Made by a program: the position numbers and the translations under genes
In this document: in pieces, positions 55,494-64,000 of the stretch
How the letters are laid out: each line of letters begins with the position of its first letter
Numbering within the stretch: position 1 is the first letter of the stretch
The notes under the pieces: model-generated
The model's database searches: none
Told to the model about the DNA's origin: nothing
The model's input: the letters and a program-made list of their open reading frames with translations, nothing else
Source: Erythrobacter sp.
Lineage (GTDB): Bacteria > Pseudomonadota > Alphaproteobacteria > Sphingomonadales > Sphingomonadaceae
Reading direction: 5' to 3'
DNA: 64,000 nt
Assembly: GCF_024305245.1 (NCBI RefSeq)
Contig: NZ_JAMWYX010000013.1
Coordinates: forward strand, 1 to 64,000

Positions 55494-55806
55494 AAATCTA
55501 TCCCTCAAAGATCGATACCTAGGTAAATTTGATCTGAAGACATCCGGCTTTGGGGATGAGGATAGTGACAATCCGGTCCAAGATCGAACCCATCACAATA
55601 ATTGAAGCATTATGAGTTCCGCGCAGGCTTCAGTAAATTAGGGAAGACCTTAGATAAATGCCACAAGGTATAATTCTCTGACTGTCTTAAAAGATTATTC
55701 TCAATTTAGAATTTCTTGCAATTCTATGAGTCTGTCCTGGGAAAGGAAAAAAGGCTCCGGAGCGCCCATACCGGGCGGGCCGTCACTTCGCTAAAGGAGT
55801 ACTAGA
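55494..55806. other. AT-rich gap after the IS, no gene seen
   Basis: No reading frame with a recognisable product. The stretch ends with AAAGGAG (55794-55799) just ahead of the next gene. AT content rises sharply here, marking the start of the low-GC block. Confidence 0.4.
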
Positions 55807-56346
55807 ATGATTAATCTGTCACTCGGCGGGGCCTGCCCCCGCCGCCCGCTTACCTACGTCTTGCCCAGAGCAATGATGCGTCCGGGCTATTCCGCCGATC
55901 CGGCGATAGACAAGTGCGACATCGGAACGGTCGCAGCGAACGGCTCCCTACATGAAACGATCACTCATCTGATGAACGTCGCGATCCGCAGTCGCAAGCC
56001 GTGGTTGCTGGCGACGTTTGCTGACAGGGCCAGCAACGTCTGTGAGCAGCTCATACTTCTCCGACCATACGAGGGGAAGCTCCTGATCACGCCGGTCGCA
56101 CCATACATTACCCGTCCGGGTTCCACGCTGTTCTTGGTGGCGGCCGACAGGTCATGCGCCTTCATGGCAAATGCAGCGGGCACGCTTGTCGAATGTGCGG
56201 TACCACCGGCGTCATGCATCGCTGCGGGTGTAAAGCGGGGATGGAGCAAGGTCAGGCGCCTGATGAAAAAGGAAGTCGAGGGAAATAACTTCCGGCACAG
56301 GTCCTGGGAGGTTTTCATCGAGCCCGTGAATGTTGGCGTACACTGA
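55807..56346 (+). CDS. Hypothetical protein
   Basis: A 179-residue protein I do not recognise. It has a Cys-rich start (GGACPRRPL), a helical middle (NVAIRSRKPWLLATFADRASNVCEQLILL) and a basic C-terminal third (KRGWSKVRRLMKKE). AAAGGAG at 55794-55799 supports ATG 55807. No signal peptide or membrane helix is evident. A strong hairpin lies 28 bases after the stop. Confidence 0.55.
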   Translation: MINLSLGGACPRRPLTYVLPRAMMRPGYSADPAIDKCDIGTVAANGSLHETITHLMNVAIRSRKPWLLATFADRASNVCEQLILLRPYEGKLLITPVAPYITRPGSTLFLVAADRSCAFMANAAGTLVECAVPPASCIAAGVKRGWSKVRRLMKKEVEGNNFRHRSWEVFIEPVNVGVH

Positions 56347-56655
56347 CGCCCTCTCCCTTCATCAGTTCACCACCAGACGGGCAACGCCGATGATTGGCGC
56401 TGCCCGTCTGCCCAATCGGCGCGCTTTTTCTTCAGACCAGTGGGCACCTCCCACACGTATCGCGCTTAAACAGACGCCGCCGCTACTTTGGTTCCTGGGA
56501 CCCAGAGCAGATCTCTTCAAGCAGCCGTGATATCTTCGTTACGTGTAAAAGCAGCAGCAATGGGGCTGCCGAAGATATATTTTATCTCGATGCTTAAATA
56601 ATGCTTTTCCCGAAGGATAGAAGATCCTATAATATGAATTGAAAGGTTATTCGCT
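56347..56655. other. Gap with hairpin, no gene
   Basis: Apart from the hairpin described, the stretch shows no convincing reading frame. Its right part is AT-rich and holds AAAGG just ahead of the next gene. Confidence 0.4.
56374..56410. terminator. Long hairpin downstream of hypothetical gene
   Basis: CAGACGGGCA and TGCCCGTCTG form a perfect 10-bp stem, with an inner CGCC/GGCG pair, 28 bases after the 55807 gene. A T-rich run follows some bases later, so it could be a terminator or a small mobile hairpin. Confidence 0.5.
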
Positions 56656-57114
56656 ATGTCGGGATTTTATGCGGCTTTCAATGTTGAAGGTGACCCAAAT
56701 GAAATTCAACGGTTCAAGAGGATGGTTTTTCGTTCGTTCGACGAAGACAAAAAACGCTATGGACCGTTCATCGATGGCGACCAGTGTGCGATAATCGATT
56801 TTACGGCCATCTGTCCGCGACTGACTATCAAGCGGGAGGCACTCGAGCGTCGCTATCCGGGGGCGTATTCACCCGATTATCTCGGCTACCATGTCGATCA
56901 CGCGGACTATGAACCGGAGCACTTCTGGTTCCAGTTTACCATTGACGGCGAGATCCCCGTTAAGCTCTTTGAGGACATCGCCGCAGAGTTTCCGACATTG
57001 CTGTTTTCAGGTTCGGCATATGATGAACCAGGCGGTCGAGAGTTTTCAGGCACGTTCAACGGCGATGAGCCTTGGGGTCCGGCGAAACTCGAGTGGCTCT
57101 CGTTCGAGCCATAA
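56656..57114 (+). CDS. Api92/DUF1281-like protein, paralogue 1
   Basis: A 152-residue protein. It begins SGFYAAFNVEGDPNEIQRFK and carries WFQFTIDGEIPVKLFEDIAAEFP and FSGSAYDEPGG...FSGTFNGDEPWG, the ferredoxin-like pattern seen in the Api92/DUF1281 group. A very similar gene lies at 59000 and a more distant one at 57570. Such proteins occur on phages and plasmids with unknown roles, possibly as immunity or inhibitor proteins. AAAGG lies ahead of ATG. Confidence 0.65.
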   Translation: MSGFYAAFNVEGDPNEIQRFKRMVFRSFDEDKKRYGPFIDGDQCAIIDFTAICPRLTIKREALERRYPGAYSPDYLGYHVDHADYEPEHFWFQFTIDGEIPVKLFEDIAAEFPTLLFSGSAYDEPGGREFSGTFNGDEPWGPAKLEWLSFEP

Positions 57115-57569
57115 CGATTGATCCGAAATGTGCGCCGTCCGCTCGACAAGTTAATCGCCCAAGCTAACGCTGAGAGAGGCGCATTGCGTACGGTGACCGA
57201 AGCACCGCCCGCAGGGCAGAGGCGTCGCCAGACCTTAGTATCAGCGTCAACGGAGCGCGCATCTCCTGAATTTGGTCAACGCGGCAAGCCAATCTACGGC
57301 TGTCGGCGGCTCGCCTCAGACCCGACCGATCTCCGCAATGCGAAAAAGCGGTGCCGAACGGCAATCAACGACGGTACCGAAAAAATGAGGAAGCGCCCTG
57401 CAGCTGATTCCTGCCCATCAGATTGCGTTTCGCCCCAGATCAAGGCTCAGCTTCTTCACATACTTGATCGGTTCATCGCCAACATTCGATGCATTGCCTG
57501 CCGATTTCGCCAGCAATGCACCTCATACTAGAATAATGCTTCTCTGCTCAACCAGAAGGATGCCCCCTC
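57115..57569. other. Gap without convincing gene
   Basis: A frame runs 57118-57531, but its sequence matches nothing I know and has no proper ribosome site. I see no repeat or promoter here. The AAGGA ahead of the next TTG start lies at 57556-57560. Confidence 0.4.
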
Positions 57570-58016
57570 TTGCCAAACTTTGTGTATTCCACGTTCACAG
57601 CTCGCGGACCGAGCGACGAGATCGAGAGGTTCAGGACGACCTTGGTCACTATCGAGGAGGAAACCGACAAATCGATAAGAAGCACTTCCAGAAGGGATCT
57701 CATTCTCGACTTCGATGCAGTCATCCCGATGCCAGAAGATCAAAAGGTCGCGGGAGGTGCGCACTGGGCAGTCGAGAATTGGGGTACGAAATGGTCCGGA
57801 TTCGACGTCGAAATTAAGGATATCGATGCAGAGACATTGTGGTTTCAGTTTACAACAGCTTGGGATTTCCCGACCCCCGCCTTCGTCGCCATAGCAGCAG
57901 AGTTTCCGCTGCTGACCTTTTCCGGAACTGCATTCGAGGAGAATCACGAGTTCGAGCTCGCTGGCGACTTCAACGGGCCTCGCCCGTGGGCGCCAGCACG
58001 ACTTAGTTTTAGATAG
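57570..58016 (+). CDS. Api92/DUF1281-like protein, paralogue 2
   Basis: A 148-residue protein with the clearest Api92/DUF1281 features of the three: FVYSTFTARGPSDEIERFR, ENWGTKWSGFDVE, LWFQFTTAWDFPTPAFVAIAAEFP and FSGTAFEENHEFELAGDFNG. TTG start with AAGGA nine bases upstream. The GTKW block is absent from its two relatives, which are closer to each other. Function unknown. Confidence 0.65.
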   Translation: MPNFVYSTFTARGPSDEIERFRTTLVTIEEETDKSIRSTSRRDLILDFDAVIPMPEDQKVAGGAHWAVENWGTKWSGFDVEIKDIDAETLWFQFTTAWDFPTPAFVAIAAEFPLLTFSGTAFEENHEFELAGDFNGPRPWAPARLSFR

Positions 58017-58108
58017 GGACCTCTAGCCATAAGCATCAGGTAGTCGCCTTAGCGACTTGAGGTCGGCGTCAGGTCTGGAGACGCGATCCTTGGCAAGGCG
58101 ACTACACA

Positions 58109-58426
58109 CTATGCGCAGGACGCGTCACCATTTTCGATGTGACGGGCAGCCCGGATCCGGAATTCTTGCTCCCCTGCCTCAAATTGCGCACGATATTGAA
58201 CACTATCAATACAATACTTATCCCTCTTCTCACAGAAGAACGCGAATGCGAAGCGCGGTGAGGGTGAATAAATCATCTCAGGCGACAATCCGGATGTCAG
58301 AACGGGCTCCGCATAATGAGCAACTCCGTGGCCATATACGAGCTTAATGGTTTTGATAAAGTCCTTCTCCGCATCCACCGCGGCATTATAAGTCGAGAAT
58401 ATTTCAACGGAGCAGCTGCCACTCAT
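58109..58426 (-). CDS. Hypothetical protein on opposite strand
   Basis: A 105-residue frame (SVEIFSTYNAAVDAEKDFIKTIKLVYGHG; FAFAFFCEKRDKYCIDSVQYRAQF) with coding-like composition but no good ribosome site. I recognise no family. It reads against the flanking Api92-like genes. Confidence 0.4.
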   Translation of the reverse strand: MSGSCSVEIFSTYNAAVDAEKDFIKTIKLVYGHGVAHYAEPVLTSGLSPEMIYSPSPRFAFAFFCEKRDKYCIDSVQYRAQFEAGEQEFRIRAARHIENGDASCA

Positions 58427-58725
58427 AATTATGATTAGAGCATCCTAGGTAGGGTATGAATAATATTAATCCTGATAGGTGTCGGCACCACAGCTACTAG
58501 TCTTCCCGCAGCGCCTACCGCAGCCTTCTCAAGTAATTCCTTTGCAATAATAGTCGATCTGTCGAAGACTATTGCCTGCTATTGGCTGCTGGTATTTCAG
58601 CAAAGCTGCCCACCTTCTCAAGAGTGCTTTATGAATTTTGTTTCAGATACTTCGAAGAGAAGATGAATTTACGTTGGGGGTGGAAAATGATTTTCAATAA
58701 AGTTATCGGATAAGAATTCGAAAGG
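58427..58725. other. AT-rich stretch, no gene seen
   Basis: About 300 bases of AT-rich sequence without a supported reading frame, lying between the minus-strand ORF and a small plus-strand ORF. No repeat unit or promoter stood out. Confidence 0.4.
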
Positions 58726-58893
58726 GTGCCCGCTTACCATAAGCATCCATTTCTTACTCGTACTCTCGCTGGCATCGCAAACATTGCGCTGGACGACGGA
58801 TGCTTTGATGCGCATGAAATCGATGTGCTTGACAGATACCGCGTTATCAATGATGGTGATAGAAGCGTGAGAGTTTTCAGACTTATGATTTGA
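58726..58893 (+). CDS. Small ORF, possible remnant
   Basis: A 55-residue frame starting at GTG (PAYHKHPFLTRTLAG, ALDDGCFDAHEIDVLDRYRV, then DRSVRVFRLMI). Its amino-acid make-up looks like a real protein more than random sequence, but the start has only a poor ribosome site. It may be the end of a degraded gene. Confidence 0.35.
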   Translation: MPAYHKHPFLTRTLAGIANIALDDGCFDAHEIDVLDRYRVINDGDRSVRVFRLMI

Positions 58894-58999
58894 ATAGACT
58901 GCTAATTCGAGAATAACATATTTTTTTAAGCCACATTGGCAGATCTTTGGTTTTCTAAAGAAGCCATCCTAGAACATGATACCAATAAGGAGATGGTAC

Positions 59000-59446
59000 A
59001 TGTCAGGATTTTATGCTGCTTTCAACGTAACGGGTGATGGCACTGAGATAAGGCGATTCAAGGAAAAAATGTTTCGCTCTTACGATGAGTATCGGGGGGA
59101 ATATGGCCCCTATCGTGGCTCAGACTCGAGCGTCATTATTGATTTTACTGCTGCTTGTCCAAAGCTTACAGCAGAGCGTATCGCGCTGGAGAAAAAGTGG
59201 CCTCGTGCTTACTCGCCGGAACTTCGTGGATATGATGTCGATCAAGCAGACTATGAAGATGGAGAATTTTGGTTCCAGTTCACAGTTGACGGCGAATTTC
59301 CTGTGGCTGCGTTTGAGGCGATTGCTGCCGAATTCCCCAGTTTGCATTTTAGCGGGTCGGCATACGAAGAAACTCACGAATTCGAATATGAAGGCGAGTT
59401 TAATGGCGATCAGCCTTGGCAGCGAGCGAAACTGAATTGGCTCTGA
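59000..59446 (+). CDS. Api92/DUF1281-like protein, paralogue 3
   Basis: A 148-residue close relative of the 56656 gene: SGFYAAFNVTGDGTEIRRFK, YGPYRGSDSSVIIDFTAACPKLT, FWFQFTVDGEFPVAAFEAIAAEFP and FSGSAYEE. AAGGAG at 58987-58992, seven bases before ATG 59000. The gene is much AT-richer than its relative, so the two have been separate long enough to drift or came by different routes. Confidence 0.65.
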   Translation: MSGFYAAFNVTGDGTEIRRFKEKMFRSYDEYRGEYGPYRGSDSSVIIDFTAACPKLTAERIALEKKWPRAYSPELRGYDVDQADYEDGEFWFQFTVDGEFPVAAFEAIAAEFPSLHFSGSAYEETHEFEYEGEFNGDQPWQRAKLNWL

Positions 59447-59783
59447 GGGGATGCCATAGTTTAAATATCTCTGAATGAGCTTCGATCGGCGCACACCTGC
59501 TGGATCGACATGCAATCTCAGGTACGCAGTACTGATCCAAACTTTTCTGTTGGACGCATTAGGCCGGCACAAAGGTCGGCCGTGGGGCAAAGTGTTCGCC
59601 GGGAGATCAGGAGAACATCGCTCTACCAAGCCTAAATCGTGCGGGCCGTCTGGCATTAACTCGGTTCGCGTTCGCGGCGTGATCTACGGAGAACCTGATC
59701 AGGACAAAAGAACCTTGCAACTCTTCCGGGATATATGTCAGGAATTCGCCCCGCCCCTCTTCGCCAGCTTCTGATGCAGACCA
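59447..59783. other. Gap without convincing gene
   Basis: A frame from 59475 to 59774 matches nothing I know and has no ribosome site. No repeat or promoter was seen here. Confidence 0.4.
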
Positions 59784-60218
59784 ATGATCGTGAGAATGAC
59801 CACCGGGATAGTGGGCCTTCTGGACCGGGCCTCTCCATTATGGCGCACGCGAGTCCTGGAGAAGTACGGGACGCTATTGGGTCACTATGACCATAAAGCC
59901 GACTGGCTGTTCGAGAGTTCGCTCGCGCGACGCGGCTGGGAGGAAGCGAGGATCACACTTGCCGATGATGTAATGGACCTCGAAATTCGTGTGCAGGGGC
60001 ACCTCCTGAAGAGTACCACAGTCCGCCAGCAGTTGTTCGTCGTCGCGCCGCTATCGATCCCGCTGACGATGTGCGCAGGTCTGGAGACAGGCTCAGCAGT
60101 TTTGTTCAACGCTGACCTTATTAAGCCAGATGAAGCCACCTTCGAGAAGATCGAAAGGGTCACTGATACTACGCTGATATGGCTTTCGTCACCGACCATA
60201 AATGTTTTGCTCGGGTAG
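59784..60218 (+). CDS. Hypothetical protein
   Basis: A 144-residue predicted soluble protein (LLDRASPLWRTRVLEKYGTLLGHYD; FVVAPLSIPLTMCAGLETGSAVLFN) not assigned to a family. ATG 59784 has no strong ribosome site and ATG 59796 is another option. It is the last plus-strand gene before the minus-strand defence-like operon. Confidence 0.5.
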   Translation: MIVRMTTGIVGLLDRASPLWRTRVLEKYGTLLGHYDHKADWLFESSLARRGWEEARITLADDVMDLEIRVQGHLLKSTTVRQQLFVVAPLSIPLTMCAGLETGSAVLFNADLIKPDEATFEKIERVTDTTLIWLSSPTINVLLG

Positions 60219-60442
60219 TCAGAAAGCCAACCGAATCATCACGCCAGCAAGAGCGAGAACTCCTTCACGCACGCCCAGAGGTATGCGGGCGGCCGAAGTT
60301 TCCATCCTCCGACGCCTCATGCGACCATCACAGATGAAAGCCTGAATGGAGGGGTTCAAACTGGTCGAGCGTGAAGGTCGCTAAAACGTGGACTCAAGAC
60401 GACGTCGCCGGAGCGCAGGCAACGCCGCGCGTTCTCTCGCGT

Positions 60443-61400
60443 TTAGCCAATGATGGTCGCATCACCTGAACGGATGATCTTGCCCCTAGACCGGCTATAG
60501 TTTACATAGACGCTATGTCTATTTATCAACCGATTCGTTCTCATGCGGGTCTCACCTACCGGTGGGTGGCCGATGCTGCAGGCAAAGGCGGCACAGTGTT
60601 TAATCTCCGCGGAGGCATCAATTGGCCAGCAAGCGCAGCGCTTTCGCATCCCGTCCGCAGGGTGGAAACCTGCCTTCTCGCTCGAGATTACGAACATGAT
60701 CATCTGATCGAACAACTCGGGGATCACATCACCGACCTCTCGTCGGACACGATTGTCGAGGGATACCGCAGGGCTGTCGACGATGAAGGGCAGCTTGTAG
60801 GGTGCCGCCTCCAAAAGCGAGGTGATGAACGCATAGGCCACGGAAAGGCTCTGCCCTTCACTGACGCCCCCCTTTAAAGAGACGCCTTCCGATGAAAGCT
60901 CGAGCGCAGAACCGATCCGCGCCACCCTGAGCGGCTCGCCCTTGATCAGACGCTCCAGCTTCTGGTTCGTCGCAGCCCGCACGCTCTCGCGTAGGCGGTC
61001 GAGGGAATTCTCGGCAACCGCGTCGATCAGCTGGGTCACGCAATCGGCTGCCTTCATGAAGGCTACGGTCTTCGTCGCAGCGGCGTATTTCTTGCGACAG
61101 CTCTCTACTTCGACTCGGCACATGGAGATGTTGGACCGATGATCGAGACGTTCGAGAAGCTGGGTCTGCTTATCGGTCGTGGAGAGATGCTTGATCGCCT
61201 TGTCGATGACTTCGAGGTCCTCTTCCAACTGCCGACGCTCGATCAGAAGCGACTTCATCTCCACGTCGCCTGCTTCTTCCTGTTCCGTTCGGCATCTGGA
61301 CGAGCGTCCACCGTGGCTGATCGTCGAGTGATATCACGGCATCCCGGATCCCTCCTCGAATGTTCTCGTAGCGCCAGCCGACGACCTTAAGCTCCATCAT
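60443..61400 (-). pseudogene. DndD/SMC-like ATPase, internally deleted
   Basis: N-terminus MMELKVVGWRYENIRG (ATG 61400, GGAGGAG ahead) runs to QMPNGTGR, where a Walker A loop (GNGTGKT) breaks off; the frame then ends and a second frame takes over at 61264. That part has coiled coil, signature SEGQSLSVAYAF, Walker B PFIVDSPA, and D-loop-like LDN. The region between P-loop and coiled coil is missing, and the C-terminus is degenerate. It is the last gene of an operon with a small acidic gene and a PLD/helicase gene. Confidence 0.7.
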
Positions 61401-61611
61401 CGATCTCCTCCGGCGCAACCGCTTCGTCCATGTCCTTCTCCACGGCCAATTCGATGACCGCGAGGACATCGCTCGTATCGTAATTGTCCTTCAGACAGTT
61501 CTCGATGAGCTTGCGAAGACGATCGAGCATCGCGGGCTCGCAGGCACCTTCGACGAGCACTTCGTCGAGCGCAGCCACGATGTTGGGGTCGAGTTCATCC
61601 GTATTCTGCAT
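61387..61611 (-). CDS. Small acidic protein in defence-like operon
   Basis: A 74-residue acidic, helical protein (MLDRLRKLIENCLKDNYDTSDVLAVIELAVEKDMD; tail EEIDDGA). It starts eight bases after the helicase gene and its 3' end overlaps the ATPase start. Its position between helicase and ATPase suggests a bridging or regulatory subunit. No family recognised. Confidence 0.65.
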   Translation of the reverse strand: MQNTDELDPNIVAALDEVLVEGACEPAMLDRLRKLIENCLKDNYDTSDVLAVIELAVEKDMDEAVAPEEIDDGA

Positions 61612-61618
61612 GCTCAGA

Positions 61619-63565
61619 TCATGCCTCCTTCTTGATCGCGCTCAGGCTGCGAAACCAATCCCGTCGCTGAATGTCAGCAGATGCCTCCCCGCCCACGTCA
61701 TCGTCCTCATCGATGTCATCGGTCCGTATGAAGTCCACGACCAGTGCGCGCTTCTCCGGATCGTCGGGGTCCACCCGAAGACATCGGCCGAGCCTCTGGA
61801 CGGTCTCCAGCTGCGCCTTCGCGGATGCGAAGAGCACAATCGAACCCACCGATCGGATGTCGATGCCTTCCGAGATCCGGTGACAGGTGATGAGGCAGGA
61901 GAGTTCGCCTCGGGCGAAGCGCTGCAGGTTCTCGCGATCATCGCCCGCGTAATAGGTATGGAAGTCGGCACCAGCTTCCATCAGGATCTCTTGGACCTCG
62001 AGACCGTACTCGGCGGTCTCCACGAAGATCAGGCTGCGATCGAGGATCTCTGGACGCCGCCGGACGAGTTCGGCGAACGGAGGAAGCTTCTCGCGGGATA
62101 GCTTCCGGATCCTCGCGATCTCCTGGTAGAGGCTCTCGATCGGGGGGGCATCGGCCATTCTGGAGCGGGCATGGTAGCGTCTGATCGCCTGGCGAACCGC
62201 GTCCCGATCCTCGGCAGAGAACTCGTATTCCAATTCGAGATAATCGAACTCACACAGGATGCCCCGCTTCAGGGCCTTCTCCAGCCCGAACTCGAAGATC
62301 GTCGGTCCGATCTCCGCCTCTATAAATTTGTTACCACCCTCGTCGTATTCCCGGTCGGGCGTCGCACTCAGGCCGAGACGATAGCCAAAGGGCAAGATGA
62401 CGCCCGACAGGTCACGAACCATGGCGGGAGCACCCATTCCGTGCACCTCGTCGCAGACGATCAGACCGTTCTTCGTGAGCTTGCTAGGCAGCCGGGGTAG
62501 CACGTCCCGAAGGTTCGTGCGCGAGGTGAGAAAGATCGATCCTTCAGCATCATTCAGATAGCTCTGCGCCTCGCGGTGGCGCTCGAACGCGCGATAGACG
62601 ATGCGCCCCCGCGCAGACAGTTCGCCGTACCACTGATCGAGAAGATCCGTTCCGAAAGCGGTGACGATAGTCGTCTTGATGAGACTGCGCTCGAACAGCT
62701 CCTCCATGATCGAGATGGCCGTCCGCGTCTTGCCGGTTCCCGTGGCCATCTCGAGGATTCCATGTCGCTCCTCGAGGAAACGGGCGAGAGCCTGCTTCTG
62801 ATGTACCCATCTGTCGTCGTCCAGCTTGGCCGTATTGGGATAGGGCCGTTCGGATCCCTCCCGATATTCGATCAGATTTCTCCTGACGGCTTCGGGCAGT
62901 TCGAAGGTCCGGACATTCGGGTCGGCATTGTTCCAGAGCTGGTCGAACCTGATCGCCTCGGCATCGACCCGCTGCTTCTCGCGCTCATCAATCCAGGAAT
63001 AGAAGGCGCTGATGGACTCGTAATTCCGGAACGCCTGCGCGCTGTCGTTGGGGGACCCATGAAACGCGACGGCATTGCCGGCGGTATCGCGGAATATTCC
63101 GAACTTGTCGTGGAAATCACCGTCGAGCCCAGCCGCCGGCAGGGCCACACGGAACTCCAACAATCCATCCGCCACCATCCAGGCAATAGCCGAGAGGGTA
63201 TCGCGCTCGAGCGCTTCGCCAAGCTCGACGACATCTTCAAGCAGGGCGGCGTGCAGCGCTTGGTCGAGTTTCGCGTCTGCTCCCTTCGCGAGAGCTTCGA
63301 CATCCCTCTTCTGAAGTTTCGGGCTCGCAACTACCCTCGCCTTGCCCCCATTGCCCGCCAACCCGACGAGTCCCGCGGCGGCCATGCGCATCCAGGACGA
63401 AGTGAAGAACCCGACGCCGCGATCATAGGAAACGGCACTCGAAAGCGCTGGAATGTAGAAATTCCTCATCACCTCATGGGTGGAGGTGTCGAACTTGGGC
63501 TGTGTCTCAAGATCGCGCAACGAGACGCGCGATGGCGAACCCGCACCAGTCTCCACTGCAATCAT
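61619..63565 (-). CDS. PLD-like nuclease/SF2 helicase fusion, defence-type
   Basis: About 648 residues. Residues 1-180 hold a phospholipase-D-like domain with HDKFGIFRD (His152, Lys154) and AVAFHGSPNDS. The SF2 helicase follows: Walker A MATGTGKT near 273-280, DEVH near 372-375, SATP near 400-403, and QRLGRCLRVD near the C-terminus. It resembles helicases tied to DNA-phosphorothioation restriction and other phage-defence loci. ATG 63565 is preferred over TTG 63658, which lacks a ribosome site. Partners follow in the operon. Confidence 0.8.
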   Translation of the reverse strand: MIAVETGAGSPSRVSLRDLETQPKFDTSTHEVMRNFYIPALSSAVSYDRGVGFFTSSWMRMAAAGLVGLAGNGGKARVVASPKLQKRDVEALAKGADAKLDQALHAALLEDVVELGEALERDTLSAIAWMVADGLLEFRVALPAAGLDGDFHDKFGIFRDTAGNAVAFHGSPNDSAQAFRNYESISAFYSWIDEREKQRVDAEAIRFDQLWNNADPNVRTFELPEAVRRNLIEYREGSERPYPNTAKLDDDRWVHQKQALARFLEERHGILEMATGTGKTRTAISIMEELFERSLIKTTIVTAFGTDLLDQWYGELSARGRIVYRAFERHREAQSYLNDAEGSIFLTSRTNLRDVLPRLPSKLTKNGLIVCDEVHGMGAPAMVRDLSGVILPFGYRLGLSATPDREYDEGGNKFIEAEIGPTIFEFGLEKALKRGILCEFDYLELEYEFSAEDRDAVRQAIRRYHARSRMADAPPIESLYQEIARIRKLSREKLPPFAELVRRRPEILDRSLIFVETAEYGLEVQEILMEAGADFHTYYAGDDRENLQRFARGELSCLITCHRISEGIDIRSVGSIVLFASAKAQLETVQRLGRCLRVDPDDPEKRALVVDFIRTDDIDEDDDVGGEASADIQRRDWFRSLSAIKKEA

Positions 63566-63688
63566 TGCTTCCCCCTCGACGACGCGTGTTGCGTCATGCC
63601 TGCCTATTTCGCCACGAACTACGTTTTCTATCAAGGTCTTGTCGTGGGCCTTCCCCAAGAAAAAACCGCTTCGTCACGACGTCGCCGT

Positions 63689-64000
63689 TCATTCGATGAT
63701 ACGTACTCTTCGCAACTCCATCCCTGCGATTCCTATGCTTCCCGAAGCGTCGGCCAATTCGTCGGAGACGAATGGAGCCGAGATCAAGTGCTTGTCTTGC
63801 CACAGATGATGACCCTGACATCGGTGAGCGTCGAGGACGATTTCATTTGCCCTCCCGTCACCGGCTCCCACAGCACTCCCTTGAACCGCATCGTGGTAAG
63901 TCCGCGATCGATGGCGTCAAGACGATTGCAGACGACCATAAAATACCGCTTCGCAGCAAAGCTTTCGTCCTGCCATAGAATATCAACCCTGAAGAACTGG
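63689..64000 (-). pseudogene. Imm11/DUF1629-like protein, partial and frameshifted
   Basis: Cut by the window end. The frame KRYFMVVCNRLDAIDRG...SSTLTDVR meets a second frame, GHHLWQDKHLISAPFVSDELAD and GIAGMELRRVRII. Together they read like an Imm11 (DUF1629) immunity protein, which ends with a VSxxLxxA...G...L pattern. One base is missing in the C run at 63813-63815 (plus strand). It is followed by the helicase gene. Confidence 0.5.

Overview
The window looks like a chromosomal segment of an alphaproteobacterium, most likely a sphingomonad close to the Erythrobacteraceae. This rests on the 5' end of its 16S rRNA gene, a NaAtm1-like ABC exporter, alphaproteobacterial genes such as a COQ9 protein, a ubiquinol-cytochrome c chaperone and a DUF1134 protein, and high GC with long antisense shadow frames. 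No database search was possible, so every assignment comes from motif and family recognition.

Core part (1-37.5 kb). It opens with the 16S gene on the minus strand, with a boxA and a -35/-10 promoter upstream. Then come a two-domain retropepsin-like protease, the Atm1-type exporter, an S9 peptidase, hslVU with an ACT-domain gene, bamE, a cytochrome bc1 chaperone plus DUF177 pair, a three-gene membrane/stress operon (10.9-12.9 kb), a coupled YqcI/YcgG-DUF1989 pair, ssb, COQ9, an SCO copper chaperone, and ribD-ribE. From 21.7 to 35.1 kb two divergent operons form a glycan/cyclitol locus. The minus operon has three sugar-nucleotide epimerase/decarboxylase genes and four glycosyltransferases. The plus operon has a histidine phosphatase, a methyltransferase, a glycosidase that looks circularly permuted, inositol-3-phosphate synthase, an MDR dehydrogenase and a Gfo/Idh oxidoreductase. 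An aromatic aminotransferase, a DUF1134 gene and tRNA-Ser(GCU) follow.

Mobile part (37.5 kb to the end). The tRNA-Ser 3' end is a double integration site. The first element (about 37.5-44.65 kb) is a compact, satellite-like island: tyrosine integrase, AlpA-like regulator, D5/SF3 helicase, several small genes and one outlier cargo gene (DUF1508 plus membrane helix), but no capsid, tail or terminase genes. It is bounded by a 15-bp direct repeat of the tRNA end. A second integrase lies just past the right repeat and opens a larger island that runs beyond the window.

The second island holds an AlpA-type regulator, an XRE regulator, a tandem pair of histidine-kinase-like genes (one frameshifted), a secreted S12-type serine hydrolase facing a MarR-S41 peptidase fusion across a shared promoter/operator, a RelA/SpoT-domain pseudogene, an IS3-family element with a broken orfB, a low-GC stretch with three Api92-like paralogues, a decayed operon (PLD/SF2 helicase, small acidic protein, DndD-like ATPase with an internal deletion) and a partial Imm11-like gene. 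The island looks like an accessory region for defence, immunity and signalling that is partly degrading. Two of the frameshifts lie in G/C homopolymers and could be sequence errors.

Most promising leads: the MarR-S41 fusion with its operator, the permuted glycosidase in the inositol/glycan locus, the Api92-like paralogue group, and the PLD-helicase/DndD-like operon.
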